A stretch of 53,066 bases of DNA from an uncultured Lachnospiraceae bacterium (GCA_947169235.1 CAMVOY010000010.1:1-53066), one strand, 5' to 3'. Counted from the stretch's first letter, positions 30,631 to 41,024 are shown. Made by a program: numbers and translations. Notes: a model not told the origin generated them from the letters alone.

Positions 30631-32313
30631 ATGTCTGACATTAAGAACGAGATAGAAAAACGCCGCACCTTCGCCATCATATCCCACCCGGATGCCGGAA
30701 AGACGACTCTGACGGAGAAGTTTCTCCTGTACGGAGGCGCGATCAATCTGGCCGGCTCCGTCAAAGGACGTAAAGCTGCCAAGCATGCGGTCTCCGACTG
30801 GATGGAGATCGAGAAGGAGCGTGGTATCTCGGTAACATCATCAGTTATGCAGTTTGACTATGACGGATATTGCATAAATATCCTCGATACTCCGGGACAT
30901 CAGGACTTCTCGGAGGATACATACCGCACTCTCATGGCTGCCGACTCTGCCGTGATGGTCATCGACGGTTCAAAGGGTGTCGAGGCACAGACCATCAAGC
31001 TTTTCAAGGTCTGCGTGATGAGAGGTATACCGATCTTTACATTCATAAACAAGATGGACAGAGAGGCCATGGATCCTTTTGAGCTGATCGACCAGATCGA
31101 GGAAGTGCTCGGGATCAGGACCTGTCCGATAAACTGGCCCATAGGCTCAGGCAAGAGCTTCAAGGGCGTATATGACAGGGATTCACAGACCATCCTTCGT
31201 TTCGTCGCCGGTGACAACGGTCAAAAGGTCGAGACCCATCAGGTCTCTCTCGGCGATCCTTCCGTCGATGAGCTGATCTCTGAGATCCAGCACAAGACGC
31301 TAATCGATGAGATAGAACTCTTGGACGGAGCGAGTGATGACTTCGATCTCGAGAAGGTCAGGGCAGGTAAGCTCAGTCCCGTATTCTTCGGCTCTGCACT
31401 TACAAACTTCGGTGTCGAGGCATTTTTACAGCACTTTTTGACGATGACGACCTCTCCTCTCTCGAGAGAGTCTCTCAAACTCGAACTCGCTCAGTCCGGA
31501 GAGACGAAGGTCGTATACTCGGATGGTTCGCTCGTGGGCGCATCGGACGAGGCACCTGCCGGAGCTACTGCCGAGACCACAGAGATCAGCCCGTTTAGCG
31601 ACGATTTTTCAGCATTTGTTTTCAAGATACAGGCAAATATGAACAAGGCTCACCGCGACCGCATCGCTTTCATGCGCATCTGCTCAGGGAAGTTCGATGC
31701 AGGCATGGAGGTCATGCACGAGCGCGAAGGCAAAAAGATCCGCCTCACCGCTCCGCAGCAGATGATGGCCGAGAACCGACACATAATCGAAGAAGCCTAC
31801 GCAGGCGATATCATAGGTGTTTTCGACCCGGGGAACTTCCACATAGGGGACACGCTCTACACCGGCAAGACCCCGATACGTTTCGAAGGCATCCCCACCT
31901 TCGCACCCGAGCATTTCGCGAGGGTCCGCCAGGTCGACACGATGAAGAGAAAACAGTTCACCAAGGGTATCTACCAGATAGCCGAGGAGGGCGCGATCCA
32001 GATATTCCAGGAGTTGAATGTCGGGATGGAGGAGATCCTCGTCGGAGTAGTGGGTGTACTGCAGTTCGAGGTACTCACCTACCGCCTGAAAAATGAATAC
32101 AACGTCGAGATCCGTATGGAGCAGCTCCCCTACGAGCACATCCGCTGGATCACGTCTACGGATATCGATATCAACAGTCTTTCTCTCACCTCGGACACGA
32201 AAAAGGTACAGGATCTGAAAGGGCATCCGTTGCTCCTTTTCCAGCATCCGTGGAGTATACAGACTGCACTTGACCGAAATGAAGGTCTTACACTCGAGTC
32301 ATTCTCCAGATAA
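30631..32313 (+). CDS. prfC: Peptide chain release factor 3
   Basis: The start is ATG at 30631 (MSDIKNEIEK), after AAAGGAAA; the open frame further upstream is not coding. The 560-aa product is a translational GTPase with G1 HPDAGKTTLTE, switch II DTPGHQDF, G4 NKMD, and the RF3-specific ERGISVTSSVMQF. It recycles RF1 and RF2 from the ribosome after termination. It is about 30 residues longer than E. coli RF3; an acidic/Ala-rich insertion (around SDEAPAGATAETTEIS) lies between the G domain and domain II. The PBP gene follows after 11 nt, so the two may be co-transcribed. Confidence 0.95.
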   Translation: MSDIKNEIEKRRTFAIISHPDAGKTTLTEKFLLYGGAINLAGSVKGRKAAKHAVSDWMEIEKERGISVTSSVMQFDYDGYCINILDTPGHQDFSEDTYRTLMAADSAVMVIDGSKGVEAQTIKLFKVCVMRGIPIFTFINKMDREAMDPFELIDQIEEVLGIRTCPINWPIGSGKSFKGVYDRDSQTILRFVAGDNGQKVETHQVSLGDPSVDELISEIQHKTLIDEIELLDGASDDFDLEKVRAGKLSPVFFGSALTNFGVEAFLQHFLTMTTSPLSRESLKLELAQSGETKVVYSDGSLVGASDEAPAGATAETTEISPFSDDFSAFVFKIQANMNKAHRDRIAFMRICSGKFDAGMEVMHEREGKKIRLTAPQQMMAENRHIIEEAYAGDIIGVFDPGNFHIGDTLYTGKTPIRFEGIPTFAPEHFARVRQVDTMKRKQFTKGIYQIAEEGAIQIFQELNVGMEEILVGVVGVLQFEVLTYRLKNEYNVEIRMEQLPYEHIRWITSTDIDINSLSLTSDTKKVQDLKGHPLLLFQHPWSIQTALDRNEGLTLESFSR

Positions 32314-32324
32314 TCGGAGGAAGT

Positions 32325-34883
32325 ATGAACTACAGCGAGAAAAATGTCGAAAAACGCTCAAAAAGGCTCCGCTCCAGATGGCCCGCCAGAGGCCGCAGAG
32401 TGCAGGTGTTTTTGTTGCGCTTCGGATTCTTTTTGCTGGTAGTGGGAACTATCTACGCTGCCTATTTGGGCTTCTCTTACATGAAGGAGCTGATCGCCGA
32501 GGTCCCGAAAACTGACGCCGTCGATCTGATCCCTGACGGCTTCACCACTTCTTTTCTCGATGATTCGGGTGAGGCAGTGCGTGTTCTGGTGAGCTCTGAC
32601 TCGAACAGACACTATGTGAAGCTCAACGATATCCCGATCAATCTCCAAAATGCGTTTATCGCGATCGAGGATGAGCATTTCCGCTCACACGAAGGCATCG
32701 AGCCTGTCGCCATACTCAAATCTTCCATTTCAAAAATAGCGAACAGCTTAAGCTCCGCCACCGAGCCTCTGACCATCACGCAGCAGCTGCTGAAGAATCA
32801 GCTTCTCTCGGGTGGCGAGGAGAAGGATCTCCTCTCGGGCTTCAGACGCAAGTTCAAGGAGCTCTATATGGCTTTACGCATGGAAAGCCGCTATACCAAG
32901 GATGAGATCCTGGAGTTCTATCTGAACACGATCAATCTCGGACAGAACACCTCGGGTGTCGAGTCCGCTTCTCTGAGATATTTCAACAAAAGCGCCGCCG
33001 ATCTGACACTGCCGGAGTGCGCGACCCTGGCCGGGATAGCCAAAAACCCAACTGCATACAATCCGATAACCCATTCGAGCAGAAACCGTACCAGGGAGCT
33101 CATGGTACTGACAGCCATGCAGGATCAGGGCTTCATCACGTCCGATGAGTATGAGCTGGCGATCCGCGACGATGTACAGGCGCGCATCCAGCGCTACAAC
33201 GATGAGTTCACCAAGGATCAAAAGCCCACCTCATACTTTACCGATGCCCTGATGCAGAGCGTCATAGAGGATATGAAGAACGAACTCGGATACTCGGAAA
33301 CGCAGGCTGCCAACGCACTCTACACCGGTGGTCTCACGATTCAGACCACATTGGATTCGGATATGCAGAGCATCTGTGAAAAGGAAATAAACAATCCTGA
33401 TAACTATCCGAAGAATGTATCGTTCCAGCTTGAGTATCAGCTCACCATACAGCATCCGAACGGGACCGCGGAATCGTTCAATTTTTCTGATATCAAAAAA
33501 TGGTACTCCGACCGCGGAGAGCCGATAAAATCGTTTTTCACAAGTGAAAAGGCGGCAAAGAAAGTTATAGCTCCATTTAAAAAATCTATGGTCAGGGAGT
33601 CCGACAAGATCATCGCAGAGTCCATCAATACCATCATCGAACCTCAGGCTTCATTCGTTATCATCGACCAAACCAACGGCGAGATCAAAGCCCTGGTCGG
33701 CGGCAGGGGGACAAAGCTCGACGGCGTTTCCGGAGGCAGGGCTACCGACTCGAACAGACAGCCCGGCTCCATCTTCGGCATCCTCTCAACTTATCTTCCT
33801 GCACTGGACACCGCGGGACTCAGCCTCGCGACGGTAAAGGACGACACCGAGTACTATTATCCCGGAACCGAGGAACTCGTAGAGAACCAGTACGGCGACA
33901 CCTACAGAGGTCTCACTACCAACCGAGACGCCATCATAAACTGGTCAAACGTCATCGCCGTAAAGACTCTGGATCAGGTCACACCTCGTGTAGGCTATGA
34001 TTACCTGAGGAATCTCGGATTCCAGACATTGATCGACGGTTACTCGGATGATACGGGGCGCAGCCTCACGGATATCGCTCTTACGCTCGCTCCCGGCAAC
34101 CTCACCAAGGGAGTGAACAATCTCGAACTCACAGGCGCATTTGCCACGATAGCTGCAGGCGGCGTGTACAACAAGCCACACCTGTATACCAAGATACTTG
34201 ACCATGACGGAAACATCCTCATAGATCATAGCATAGCACACAGCAAAAAGGTCATGAAGGACACCACGGCGTGGCTTCTTACCGATGCCATGCACGAGGG
34301 CGTACAGACGATGAATGCCGGACACATCTGCTTCAAAAAATCCGAGATGGCCATAGCCGGACAATCCGGAAGTTCCGAAAGGGCGAACGACCTTTGGTTC
34401 GTCGGCTACACTCCGTATCTGACTGCCGGAATATGGTGCGGATATGATGCGAACAGATCTCAGAAGGATACGGAATATCACATGGATATATGGCGCAGAA
34501 TAATGGAAAAGGTCAGCACCGACTATGACGTAAAGACTTCCTTTGACAATAATGACGGTCTGACCGGTGTCAGGATATGCACAAAATGCGGGAAACTCGC
34601 GATCGACGGGCTGTGTGAAGAAGCCACGGGCGGCTCCTGCTCAAGAATAGAGTATTTCACCCCGGAAACACTGCCGACAGACAGCTGTGACTGTCATGTC
34701 CGCTGCAAGATATGTAAGGCCTCGGGACTTCTGGCCGGTGATGGCTGTCCCGAGTCAGACGTATATGAAGCTGTCTATCTGCAGAAAAAGGATGAGATAT
34801 ACGGCGAGGGCAAGACCTCCGATTCAAACCTGATCATGCCGAAATATCTGATCGACTCTGTCTGCGATGTCCATAACAACTGA
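32325..34883 (+). CDS. Class A penicillin-binding protein with degenerate transpeptidase
   Basis: The product is 852 aa, start after GGAGG. A short cytoplasmic segment and a membrane anchor (about 27-50) precede a glycosyltransferase-51 domain with its motifs intact: EDEHFRSHEG (catalytic Glu115), TITQQLLKN, KDEILEFYLN (second Glu194). It should polymerise lipid II. The transpeptidase domain aligns through RQPGS but every catalytic motif is altered: SxxK is SIFG (Ser482, Gly485 for Lys), SxN is WSN (540-542), and KTG is QSGS (680-683). Cross-linking activity and beta-lactam acylation are therefore doubtful. The tail (from about 750) has many paired cysteines (CTKCGKL, CDCHVRCKIC), perhaps disulphide-stabilised. 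It may be a glycan polymerase with a structural second domain. Confidence 0.9.
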   Translation: MNYSEKNVEKRSKRLRSRWPARGRRVQVFLLRFGFFLLVVGTIYAAYLGFSYMKELIAEVPKTDAVDLIPDGFTTSFLDDSGEAVRVLVSSDSNRHYVKLNDIPINLQNAFIAIEDEHFRSHEGIEPVAILKSSISKIANSLSSATEPLTITQQLLKNQLLSGGEEKDLLSGFRRKFKELYMALRMESRYTKDEILEFYLNTINLGQNTSGVESASLRYFNKSAADLTLPECATLAGIAKNPTAYNPITHSSRNRTRELMVLTAMQDQGFITSDEYELAIRDDVQARIQRYNDEFTKDQKPTSYFTDALMQSVIEDMKNELGYSETQAANALYTGGLTIQTTLDSDMQSICEKEINNPDNYPKNVSFQLEYQLTIQHPNGTAESFNFSDIKKWYSDRGEPIKSFFTSEKAAKKVIAPFKKSMVRESDKIIAESINTIIEPQASFVIIDQTNGEIKALVGGRGTKLDGVSGGRATDSNRQPGSIFGILSTYLPALDTAGLSLATVKDDTEYYYPGTEELVENQYGDTYRGLTTNRDAIINWSNVIAVKTLDQVTPRVGYDYLRNLGFQTLIDGYSDDTGRSLTDIALTLAPGNLTKGVNNLELTGAFATIAAGGVYNKPHLYTKILDHDGNILIDHSIAHSKKVMKDTTAWLLTDAMHEGVQTMNAGHICFKKSEMAIAGQSGSSERANDLWFVGYTPYLTAGIWCGYDANRSQKDTEYHMDIWRRIMEKVSTDYDVKTSFDNNDGLTGVRICTKCGKLAIDGLCEEATGGSCSRIEYFTPETLPTDSCDCHVRCKICKASGLLAGDGCPESDVYEAVYLQKKDEIYGEGKTSDSNLIMPKYLIDSVCDVHNN

Positions 34884-34905
34884 GGACTCTACAGCTTTTA
34901 ACTCT

Positions 34906-36726
34906 TTATTTTCTGAAGAACTCCATGACTGCATGGGCACTCTTAAGATTCATCCCCGGAACTTCCAAAAGCTGTTCCTCCGTGGCATTTTTGATATCCT
35001 CCAGAGAATCAAAAGCCTTTATGAGCGCCTGTCTGCGCTTGGGCCCTATCCCCGGGATATCGTCAAGGATCGACTTCGTCTGGGACTTGCTGCGGATGAG
35101 CTTGTGATACTCTATGGCGAATCTGTGCGTCTCGTCCTGTATCCTCGTGATCAGATGGAAGCCTTCGCCGTGCGTGTTTATGGGGATCTCCTCATCATGG
35201 AAATACAGCCCCCTCGTGCGATGGTGATCGTCTTTTACCATGCCGCAGACGGGAACATCTACCTGCAATCTGTCCAAAACCTCCTCACATATGTGAACCT
35301 GTCCGCGTCCTCCATCCATGAAGATGATATCCGGGAGATGCCTGAACGAATCGGAATCCGAGAGGCCTTCTTTTTTCGCATGTTCAAACCTTCTCGTGAG
35401 CATCTCGTCCATGGAACCGTAGTCGTCGGGACCGCTCACGGAGCGTATCCTGAACTTCCTGTAGTCATTCTTTTTGGCCTTCCCGTCCTCGAAAACGACC
35501 ATGGACCCCACCGTCTCGAATCCGTTGATATGGGAGATATCGTAGGACTCGACACGTGAGAGCCTGCCCTCCATACCGAGTAACTTCTCTATCTCCTCCA
35601 TCGCTCCTATCGTTCTCTCTCGCTCTCTTTTCAGCTTTTCGGCATCCTTTTCGAGAACCATACGGGCATTCTTCCCCGCGAGTTCGATAAGCTTTTCCTT
35701 GCTCCCGCGCTTGGGGACTATGCTTCTTACCTTTCTTCCCTTCTTTTCCGAGAGCCACTCGAGTATGGACTGCGAATCACTGAACTCGGTCTCTGTCATT
35801 ATCTCGTCGGGAAGGTATGGCGTACCGGAATACATCTGCTTGATAAATGAGGATATAACATCTTTTTCTTCCTCTGATTCTACTCCGGTAAGATAGTAAT
35901 GTTCCCTGCCCAGAAGCTTTCCGTCTCTGATAAAAAATACCTGCATCACGGCTTCGTCTCCGCTCCTTGCGAGGGCCAGGATGTCTCTGTCCTTCTGCTC
36001 TCCGGAGGTGATCTTCTGCCTCTCCGTCACCCTCTCGATGCTTGCGAGCTGATCCCTGTAGATCGCCGCCTCCTCGAACTCCATCCTCTCGGATGCATCA
36101 AGCATTTTCTGCTTCAGTGAAGCCTTTATATCCTTCGTGTCTCCCTGAAGGAATCTGAGCGCCCCGTCAAAATGCTCTCTGTAGGCCTTTTCGTCAATCA
36201 GTCCCTGACACGGCGCATCACACTGTCCCATGTCGTGATAGAGACATGGGCGTTTCTTCATCCTGTTGCAGGTTCTGAGGTGGTAGATCCTGTTTACGAG
36301 CTCTATCGCCTCTCTGACCGATGCGGCGCTCGTAAACGGACCGAAATACTTGTTCCCGTCCCTCTTTAATATACGCGAAAATAGGAGCCTCGGGAAAGGC
36401 TCCTGTACGGTTGCTTTTATATAAGGATAGGTCTTCCCATCCTTGAGCATAGTGTTGTAGCGGGGCTCATGCTCCTTGATAAGGTTGTTCTCAAGGACCA
36501 GAGCCTCGAGCTCACTGTCTGTCACTATGTACTCAAACCACGCTATCTTCGAGATCATCTTCTCGATCTTCGGCGTCACGTTACGACTCTCCTGGAAATA
36601 CTGCCTCACCCTGTTTTTCAGGCTCACGGCCTTTCCGACATAGATGATCTGGCCCGATGCATCATGCATCAGGTAGACTCCGGGCTTCGCGGGCAGTTTT
36701 TTCAATTCTTCAGTCAGATCAAACAT
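34906..36726 (-). CDS. uvrC: Excinuclease ABC subunit C
   Basis: The 606-aa product has normal length. Order: GIY-YIG nuclease domain (about 13-95; PGVYLMHDASGQIIYVGKA), a Cys-containing segment (CNRMKKRPCLYHDMGQC), the UVR motif (about 200-235), an RNase H-like endonuclease domain (VESYDISHINGFETVGSMV ... FMDGGRGQVH) and a C-terminal tandem helix-hairpin-helix (DIPGIGPKRRQALIKAF). It makes the two incisions of nucleotide excision repair with UvrAB. Its 5' end overlaps ftsH by 8 nt, an unusual partner for a repair gene, but the overlap implies co-expression. Confidence 0.97.
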   Translation of the reverse strand: MFDLTEELKKLPAKPGVYLMHDASGQIIYVGKAVSLKNRVRQYFQESRNVTPKIEKMISKIAWFEYIVTDSELEALVLENNLIKEHEPRYNTMLKDGKTYPYIKATVQEPFPRLLFSRILKRDGNKYFGPFTSAASVREAIELVNRIYHLRTCNRMKKRPCLYHDMGQCDAPCQGLIDEKAYREHFDGALRFLQGDTKDIKASLKQKMLDASERMEFEEAAIYRDQLASIERVTERQKITSGEQKDRDILALARSGDEAVMQVFFIRDGKLLGREHYYLTGVESEEEKDVISSFIKQMYSGTPYLPDEIMTETEFSDSQSILEWLSEKKGRKVRSIVPKRGSKEKLIELAGKNARMVLEKDAEKLKRERERTIGAMEEIEKLLGMEGRLSRVESYDISHINGFETVGSMVVFEDGKAKKNDYRKFRIRSVSGPDDYGSMDEMLTRRFEHAKKEGLSDSDSFRHLPDIIFMDGGRGQVHICEEVLDRLQVDVPVCGMVKDDHHRTRGLYFHDEEIPINTHGEGFHLITRIQDETHRFAIEYHKLIRSKSQTKSILDDIPGIGPKRRQALIKAFDSLEDIKNATEEQLLEVPGMNLKSAHAVMEFFRK

Positions 36727-38722
36727 CGCTATCCTTTTCCTCTGATCTATCGGACTCGTCAGCGTCTTCGCTCTCGTTTACGTTTTCGGTCTCGTCAGCT
36801 TTCTCATCCCCGTCTTCTTTGATGGTTCCATCAGGATTCTTTTTCTTGAGACGGATGCCGGTCTCCTGCTCGAAAATCTCCACGAACTCATCTCCGGTGA
36901 TCGTCTCTTTTTCGATCAGATGAGCTGCGAGCTTCTCGAGAACTTCCTTGTTATCCTCGATGATCTTCTTCGCCTTATCGTGGCATTTTTTAAGTATATT
37001 TTTAACTTCTTCGTCAATCTCAGCCTCAGTCTGCTCACCGCAGTTGGTCACCGGACGGCCGTCCAGATAGCGGCTGGTGATGGTCTCAAGGCCCATCATG
37101 CCGAATCGCTCACTCATTCCGTACTGCGTTACCATGGCTCTGGCTATCGAGGTCGCCTTCTCTATATCATTCGATGCTCCCGTCGTTATATCGTCGAACT
37201 CTACCTCCTCAGCGGCACGTCCGCCGAGCAGTCCCGTAATCTGGTCGAGAAGCTCGTTTTTCTTCATAAGATACTTCTCTTCCTCAGGCACCTGCATAAC
37301 GTAGCCGAGCGCGCCCATCGTTCTCGGCACGATGGTGATCTTTTGAACCGGCTCAGTGTTTTTCAACATGCTCATCACGAGCGCATGTCCGATCTCGTGG
37401 TGGGCTACTATCCTTTTTTCTTCCTTGCCGAGGATCCTGTCCTTCTTTTCCTTGCCGGCCAATACTACCTCGACCGCCTCGAACAGATCCTTCTGGCTGA
37501 CTACCTTTCTTCCGGCTTTGACGGCCATGATGGCAGCCTCGTTGACCATATTGGCGAGGTCCGCACCTACCGCACCCGAAGTTGCGAGCGCTATCTCCTC
37601 GAGATCTACGGTCTCATCCATGAGCACGTCATGACTGTGCACCTTCAGAACATCTATTCTTCCCTTGAGGTCAGGCTTCTCAACGATTATCCTTCTGTCA
37701 AATCTTCCCGGACGAAGGAGCGCCTTGTCGAGTACCTCCGGGCGGTTCGTCGCACCGAGGATGATGATTCCCTTTGATGAATCGAAACCGTCCATCTCAG
37801 ACAAAAGCTGATTCAGCGTCTGCTCACGCTCATCGTTTCCTCCGCCGTACTGAGTATCACGGCTCTTTCCGATCGCATCGATCTCATCTATGAAAATGAT
37901 ACACGGAGCCATCGATGTCGCCTGCTTGAACAGGTCCCTGACTCTCGACGCGCCGACTCCGACGAACATCTCCACAAAATCAGATCCGCTCAGGGAGAAG
38001 AACGGCACGCCTGCTTCGCCGGCGAGCGCCTTGGCGAGAAGTGTTTTACCGGTTCCCGGAGGGCCCACCAAAAGGGCACCCTTGGGGAGTCTCGCACCGA
38101 TCTCCTTATACTTGGCCGGGTTTTTCAAAAAGTCAACGAGCTCCGTCAGACTCTCCTTTGCTTCCTCCTCACCCGCTACATCGGAGAAGGTAACTCCGGT
38201 CTTTTTTTCAACATACATTTTGGCTGTGGACTTTCCTACGCCGCCCATCAGGCCTCCGCCCTTGGTCGCCGAGCGCATAAAGAACCACAACAGAGCCCAT
38301 ATTCCCAGGATGGGGAGCAAATACGTCAGCAAAAACTCCCAGATCCCCGAATCCGAATCATTGATCTCTGCAGTGAACTCAACCTTGTATTTGTTGAGCA
38401 GCTTCTGCACAAGCTCAGTGTCATTTACGTAACCCGTGAAGTATTTCTTTGAGAGAAGTCTCATGTCAGCGGGGACATTCGGCTCGATGTAGATCATGTT
38501 CGATTTGAATGTGACCTTTCCGACATTGCCTTCCTCGAGCATCTCGATGAACTTGGTATAGCTTATCTCCTCCTCGGTAGTCCTTTTCAGTTCCGAGTTC
38601 AAGAACATGATGAAGAAAAGCGCGAACAAAAGCGCACCCAGCGAGATCAACAGGTTGATCCTGAAGCGCTTTTTCCTTTCTTCCTCACTCCTTCTGTTGT
38701 TGTTTGAGTCTTTATTATCCAT
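36719..38722 (-). CDS. ftsH: ATP-dependent zinc metalloprotease FtsH
   Basis: The product is 667 aa. Two membrane helices (about 24-42 and 128-148) enclose a short extracytoplasmic domain. The AAA+ module has Walker A GPPGTGKT, Walker [12 protein letters not shown] and a second region of homology ([21 protein letters not shown]). The M41 protease has zinc motif HEIGH (usually HEAGH) and a downstream Asp ligand region. It degrades unassembled membrane proteins and regulatory substrates. The C-terminal 50 residues are acidic and low-complexity. It has its own strong promoter. Confidence 0.97.
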   Translation of the reverse strand: MDNKDSNNNRRSEEERKKRFRINLLISLGALLFALFFIMFLNSELKRTTEEEISYTKFIEMLEEGNVGKVTFKSNMIYIEPNVPADMRLLSKKYFTGYVNDTELVQKLLNKYKVEFTAEINDSDSGIWEFLLTYLLPILGIWALLWFFMRSATKGGGLMGGVGKSTAKMYVEKKTGVTFSDVAGEEEAKESLTELVDFLKNPAKYKEIGARLPKGALLVGPPGTGKTLLAKALAGEAGVPFFSLSGSDFVEMFVGVGASRVRDLFKQATSMAPCIIFIDEIDAIGKSRDTQYGGGNDEREQTLNQLLSEMDGFDSSKGIIILGATNRPEVLDKALLRPGRFDRRIIVEKPDLKGRIDVLKVHSHDVLMDETVDLEEIALATSGAVGADLANMVNEAAIMAVKAGRKVVSQKDLFEAVEVVLAGKEKKDRILGKEEKRIVAHHEIGHALVMSMLKNTEPVQKITIVPRTMGALGYVMQVPEEEKYLMKKNELLDQITGLLGGRAAEEVEFDDITTGASNDIEKATSIARAMVTQYGMSERFGMMGLETITSRYLDGRPVTNCGEQTEAEIDEEVKNILKKCHDKAKKIIEDNKEVLEKLAAHLIEKETITGDEFVEIFEQETGIRLKKKNPDGTIKEDGDEKADETENVNESEDADESDRSEEKDSDV

Positions 38723-38762
38723 GGTAGGAGCCCAATCCTTTCTTTATAAAAACGTATCTAAT

Positions 38763-38791
38763 AGTATACTTGATTCTGTAAAAAATGGCAA
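38763..38791 (-). promoter_or_regulatory. Promoter of ftsH-uvrC
   Basis: On the minus strand: TTGCCA (38786-38791), a 17-bp spacer and TATACT (38763-38768), about 40 bp upstream of the ATG. Confidence 0.75.
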
Positions 38792-38884
38792 GACAAACCT
38801 GCGTATTTTTTGCTAAAAAACGACACGCCTGAGTTGCGCCCATTAAAAAATATCAATAAAATTGATTAAATTTTATCATTCCAT

Positions 38885-38940
38885 TTTTCAAAAAGGTGTG
38901 GTAAGATACAATCATAAAAAACATCAAAATTGATGTTTTT
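38885..38940 (+). promoter_or_regulatory. Promoter and palindrome upstream of the leuA-araC fusion
   Basis: TTTTCA (38885-38890), a 16-bp spacer and TACAAT (38907-38912) form a plausible promoter. Immediately after it lies a perfect palindrome, AAAAAACATCAA/TTGATGTTTTTT (about 38915-38940, AA in the centre), at the expected transcription start. It could be an operator, for instance for the AraC-type domain of the gene itself, or an early terminator hairpin. No T-box or leader peptide is evident in the remaining 77 nt. Confidence 0.5.
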
Positions 38941-39017
38941 TACTATAGGTAACCGTAAACATACCAAAAACTGAAATATACTATCTATATATTTGCAGCG
39001 AAAGGAGAGACATAATC

Positions 39018-41024
39018 ATGAAAGGATACGAAAAATACGAACCGCCCTACTTCATGCCACCCGAGGTGACATATGACTGGATTAACAAAACCGAGATAAC
39101 CGAGCCTCCGATCTGGTGTTCCGTAGATCTGCGTGACGGTAACCAGGCGCTGATCGAGCCGATGAGCCTTCAGGAGAAACTTGATTACTTTGATCTTTTG
39201 GTCAAAGTCGGCTTCAAGGAGATCGAGGTCGGCTTCCCTGCTGCCTCCGACACGGAGTATGAGTTCATGCGCGCGCTCATCGATCAGAACAAGATTCCCG
39301 ATGACGTGACCGTTCAGGTGCTCACTCAGGCACGCGAGCACATCATCAGAAAGACATTTGAAGCTGTCAAAGGAGCACCCTGCGCAGTAGTGCATTTATA
39401 TAACTCTACTTCTGTAGCTCAGCGCGAGCAGGTGTTCAAAAAAGATAAAGATGAAATTAAGAAAATCGCTGTCGACGGAGCTATACTCTTAAAGGAACTC
39501 GCCGATCAGACCGAGGGCAATTTCCGCTTCGAGTACAGTCCTGAGAGCTTCCCGGGAACCGAGGTCGAGTATGCTGTCGATGTATGCAACGCCGTTCTGG
39601 ATGTGTGGAAGCCCACTCCCGACCGGAAAGTCATCATAAATATACCTACTACGGTTGAGAACGCGATGCCTCATGTGTTCGCCTGCCAGCTTGAGTACGT
39701 ACACAAACATCTTAAGTATCGTGACGGCGTCGTACTCTCACTCCACCCGCACAATGACCGCGGAGAGGGCGTGGCTACTGCCGAGCTTGGTGTACTCGCG
39801 GGCGCCGATCGTATAGAGGGAACGCTGTTCGGAAACGGCGAGCGAACAGGAAACGTGGATATCGTGACCATCGCCATGAACATGTTCTCGCACGGATACG
39901 ATCCGGGACTTGACTTTTCCAATATGAAAGAGATCAGGGCAAGATATGAGTCCTATACAAGAATGACTGTACCTCCGCGTCAGCCATACGCCGGAGATCT
40001 GGTGTTCACCGCTTTCTCGGGATCTCACCAGGATGCCATCGCAAAGGGAATGCAGTGGCGCGAGGACGGAAAGACCGACAAATGGTGTGTTCCGTATCTG
40101 CCCGTCGATCCGAAGGACGTCGGCAGGACCTACGACTCAGACGTTATCCGTATCAATTCGCAGTCCGGAAAGGGCGGCGTAAACTACACCCTCAAGCAGA
40201 ACTTCGGTATCACGCTGCCTGAGGCGATGCGCGAAGAGGTCGGCTACCTGATGAAGAGTGTATCCGATGAGGAGCACAAGGAGCTTTCTCCTCAGTGGAT
40301 CTACGATATTTTTGCTGATAACTACATCAACCCGACACCGGTATTCCAGATCAACGAATGCCATTTCCGCCAGGTAAACGGCATCATGGCATCCGTCACG
40401 ATCACCTGCGGTGATAAGGACAGGATCGTCGATGCAGTCGGAAACGGTCGTCTGGACGCTGTCAGCAATACGATCAAGCAATTTTTCGATATCAGCTACC
40501 AGCTGACCACCTACGAGGAGCACGCTCTCACTCAGGGCTCATCCTCAAAGGCTATCGCCTATGTGAGCATCACATGCGACGGCGAGGTGTTCTGGGGCGT
40601 CGGTATACATGAGGATATCATCACCGCTTCGATCCACGCTCTGACAGTCTGCGTGAACAAGCTTCCTGCAGTCAGAAACAACGAAGAGTTCCGTGATGAC
40701 AGACTCATCCAGATGATGAATTACATCCAGGAGAACTACCGCTCCGTGACTTTAGAGGATATGGCTGCCTACATGCACCTTTCAGAGCCGTACATCAGCA
40801 AATACATTCACGACAAGAGTGGCAAGACCTTTAAGGAGATCCTGACAGCGGTGCGTTTGAAGAAAGCCAGAACACTTCTTAAAAACGGCACGATGAACGT
40901 CGAGAGCATCGCTCTGTCCGTCGGATATCCGAATGTTGAGCACTTTAACCGTGTATTCAAGAAAAAATACAATATGACTCCGGTTCAGTATCGAAACGAT
41001 CAAAAGGAGACCAATCATGTATAA
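39018..41024 (+). CDS. leuA: 2-isopropylmalate synthase fused to an AraC-family DNA-binding domain
   Basis: The product is 668 aa, start after AAAGGAGAG. Residues 1 to about 558 are a long-type LeuA: HMGL-like TIM barrel with WCSVDLRDGNQAL and metal-binding SLHPHNDRGEGVA, GNGERTGNVD, and a C-terminal leucine-binding regulatory domain (about 430-555). It condenses 2-ketoisovalerate with acetyl-CoA in leucine biosynthesis. Residues 559-668 are a complete AraC-type double helix-turn-helix (LEDMAAYMHLSEPYISKYIHD, then IALSVGYPNVEHFNRVFKKKY) joined in frame without a stop. No other leu gene is nearby. The fusion suggests a trigger enzyme that senses leucine and binds DNA, perhaps its own promoter palindrome. 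Confidence 0.93.
   Translation: MKGYEKYEPPYFMPPEVTYDWINKTEITEPPIWCSVDLRDGNQALIEPMSLQEKLDYFDLLVKVGFKEIEVGFPAASDTEYEFMRALIDQNKIPDDVTVQVLTQAREHIIRKTFEAVKGAPCAVVHLYNSTSVAQREQVFKKDKDEIKKIAVDGAILLKELADQTEGNFRFEYSPESFPGTEVEYAVDVCNAVLDVWKPTPDRKVIINIPTTVENAMPHVFACQLEYVHKHLKYRDGVVLSLHPHNDRGEGVATAELGVLAGADRIEGTLFGNGERTGNVDIVTIAMNMFSHGYDPGLDFSNMKEIRARYESYTRMTVPPRQPYAGDLVFTAFSGSHQDAIAKGMQWREDGKTDKWCVPYLPVDPKDVGRTYDSDVIRINSQSGKGGVNYTLKQNFGITLPEAMREEVGYLMKSVSDEEHKELSPQWIYDIFADNYINPTPVFQINECHFRQVNGIMASVTITCGDKDRIVDAVGNGRLDAVSNTIKQFFDISYQLTTYEEHALTQGSSSKAIAYVSITCDGEVFWGVGIHEDIITASIHALTVCVNKLPAVRNNEEFRDDRLIQMMNYIQENYRSVTLEDMAAYMHLSEPYISKYIHDKSGKTFKEILTAVRLKKARTLLKNGTMNVESIALSVGYPNVEHFNRVFKKKYNMTPVQYRNDQKETNHV

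Noticed and set aside
38941-39017. T-box or leucine leader peptide before the leuA fusion
   Set aside because: No Leu-codon-rich small ORF, T-box sequence or specifier structure was found in the short leader.
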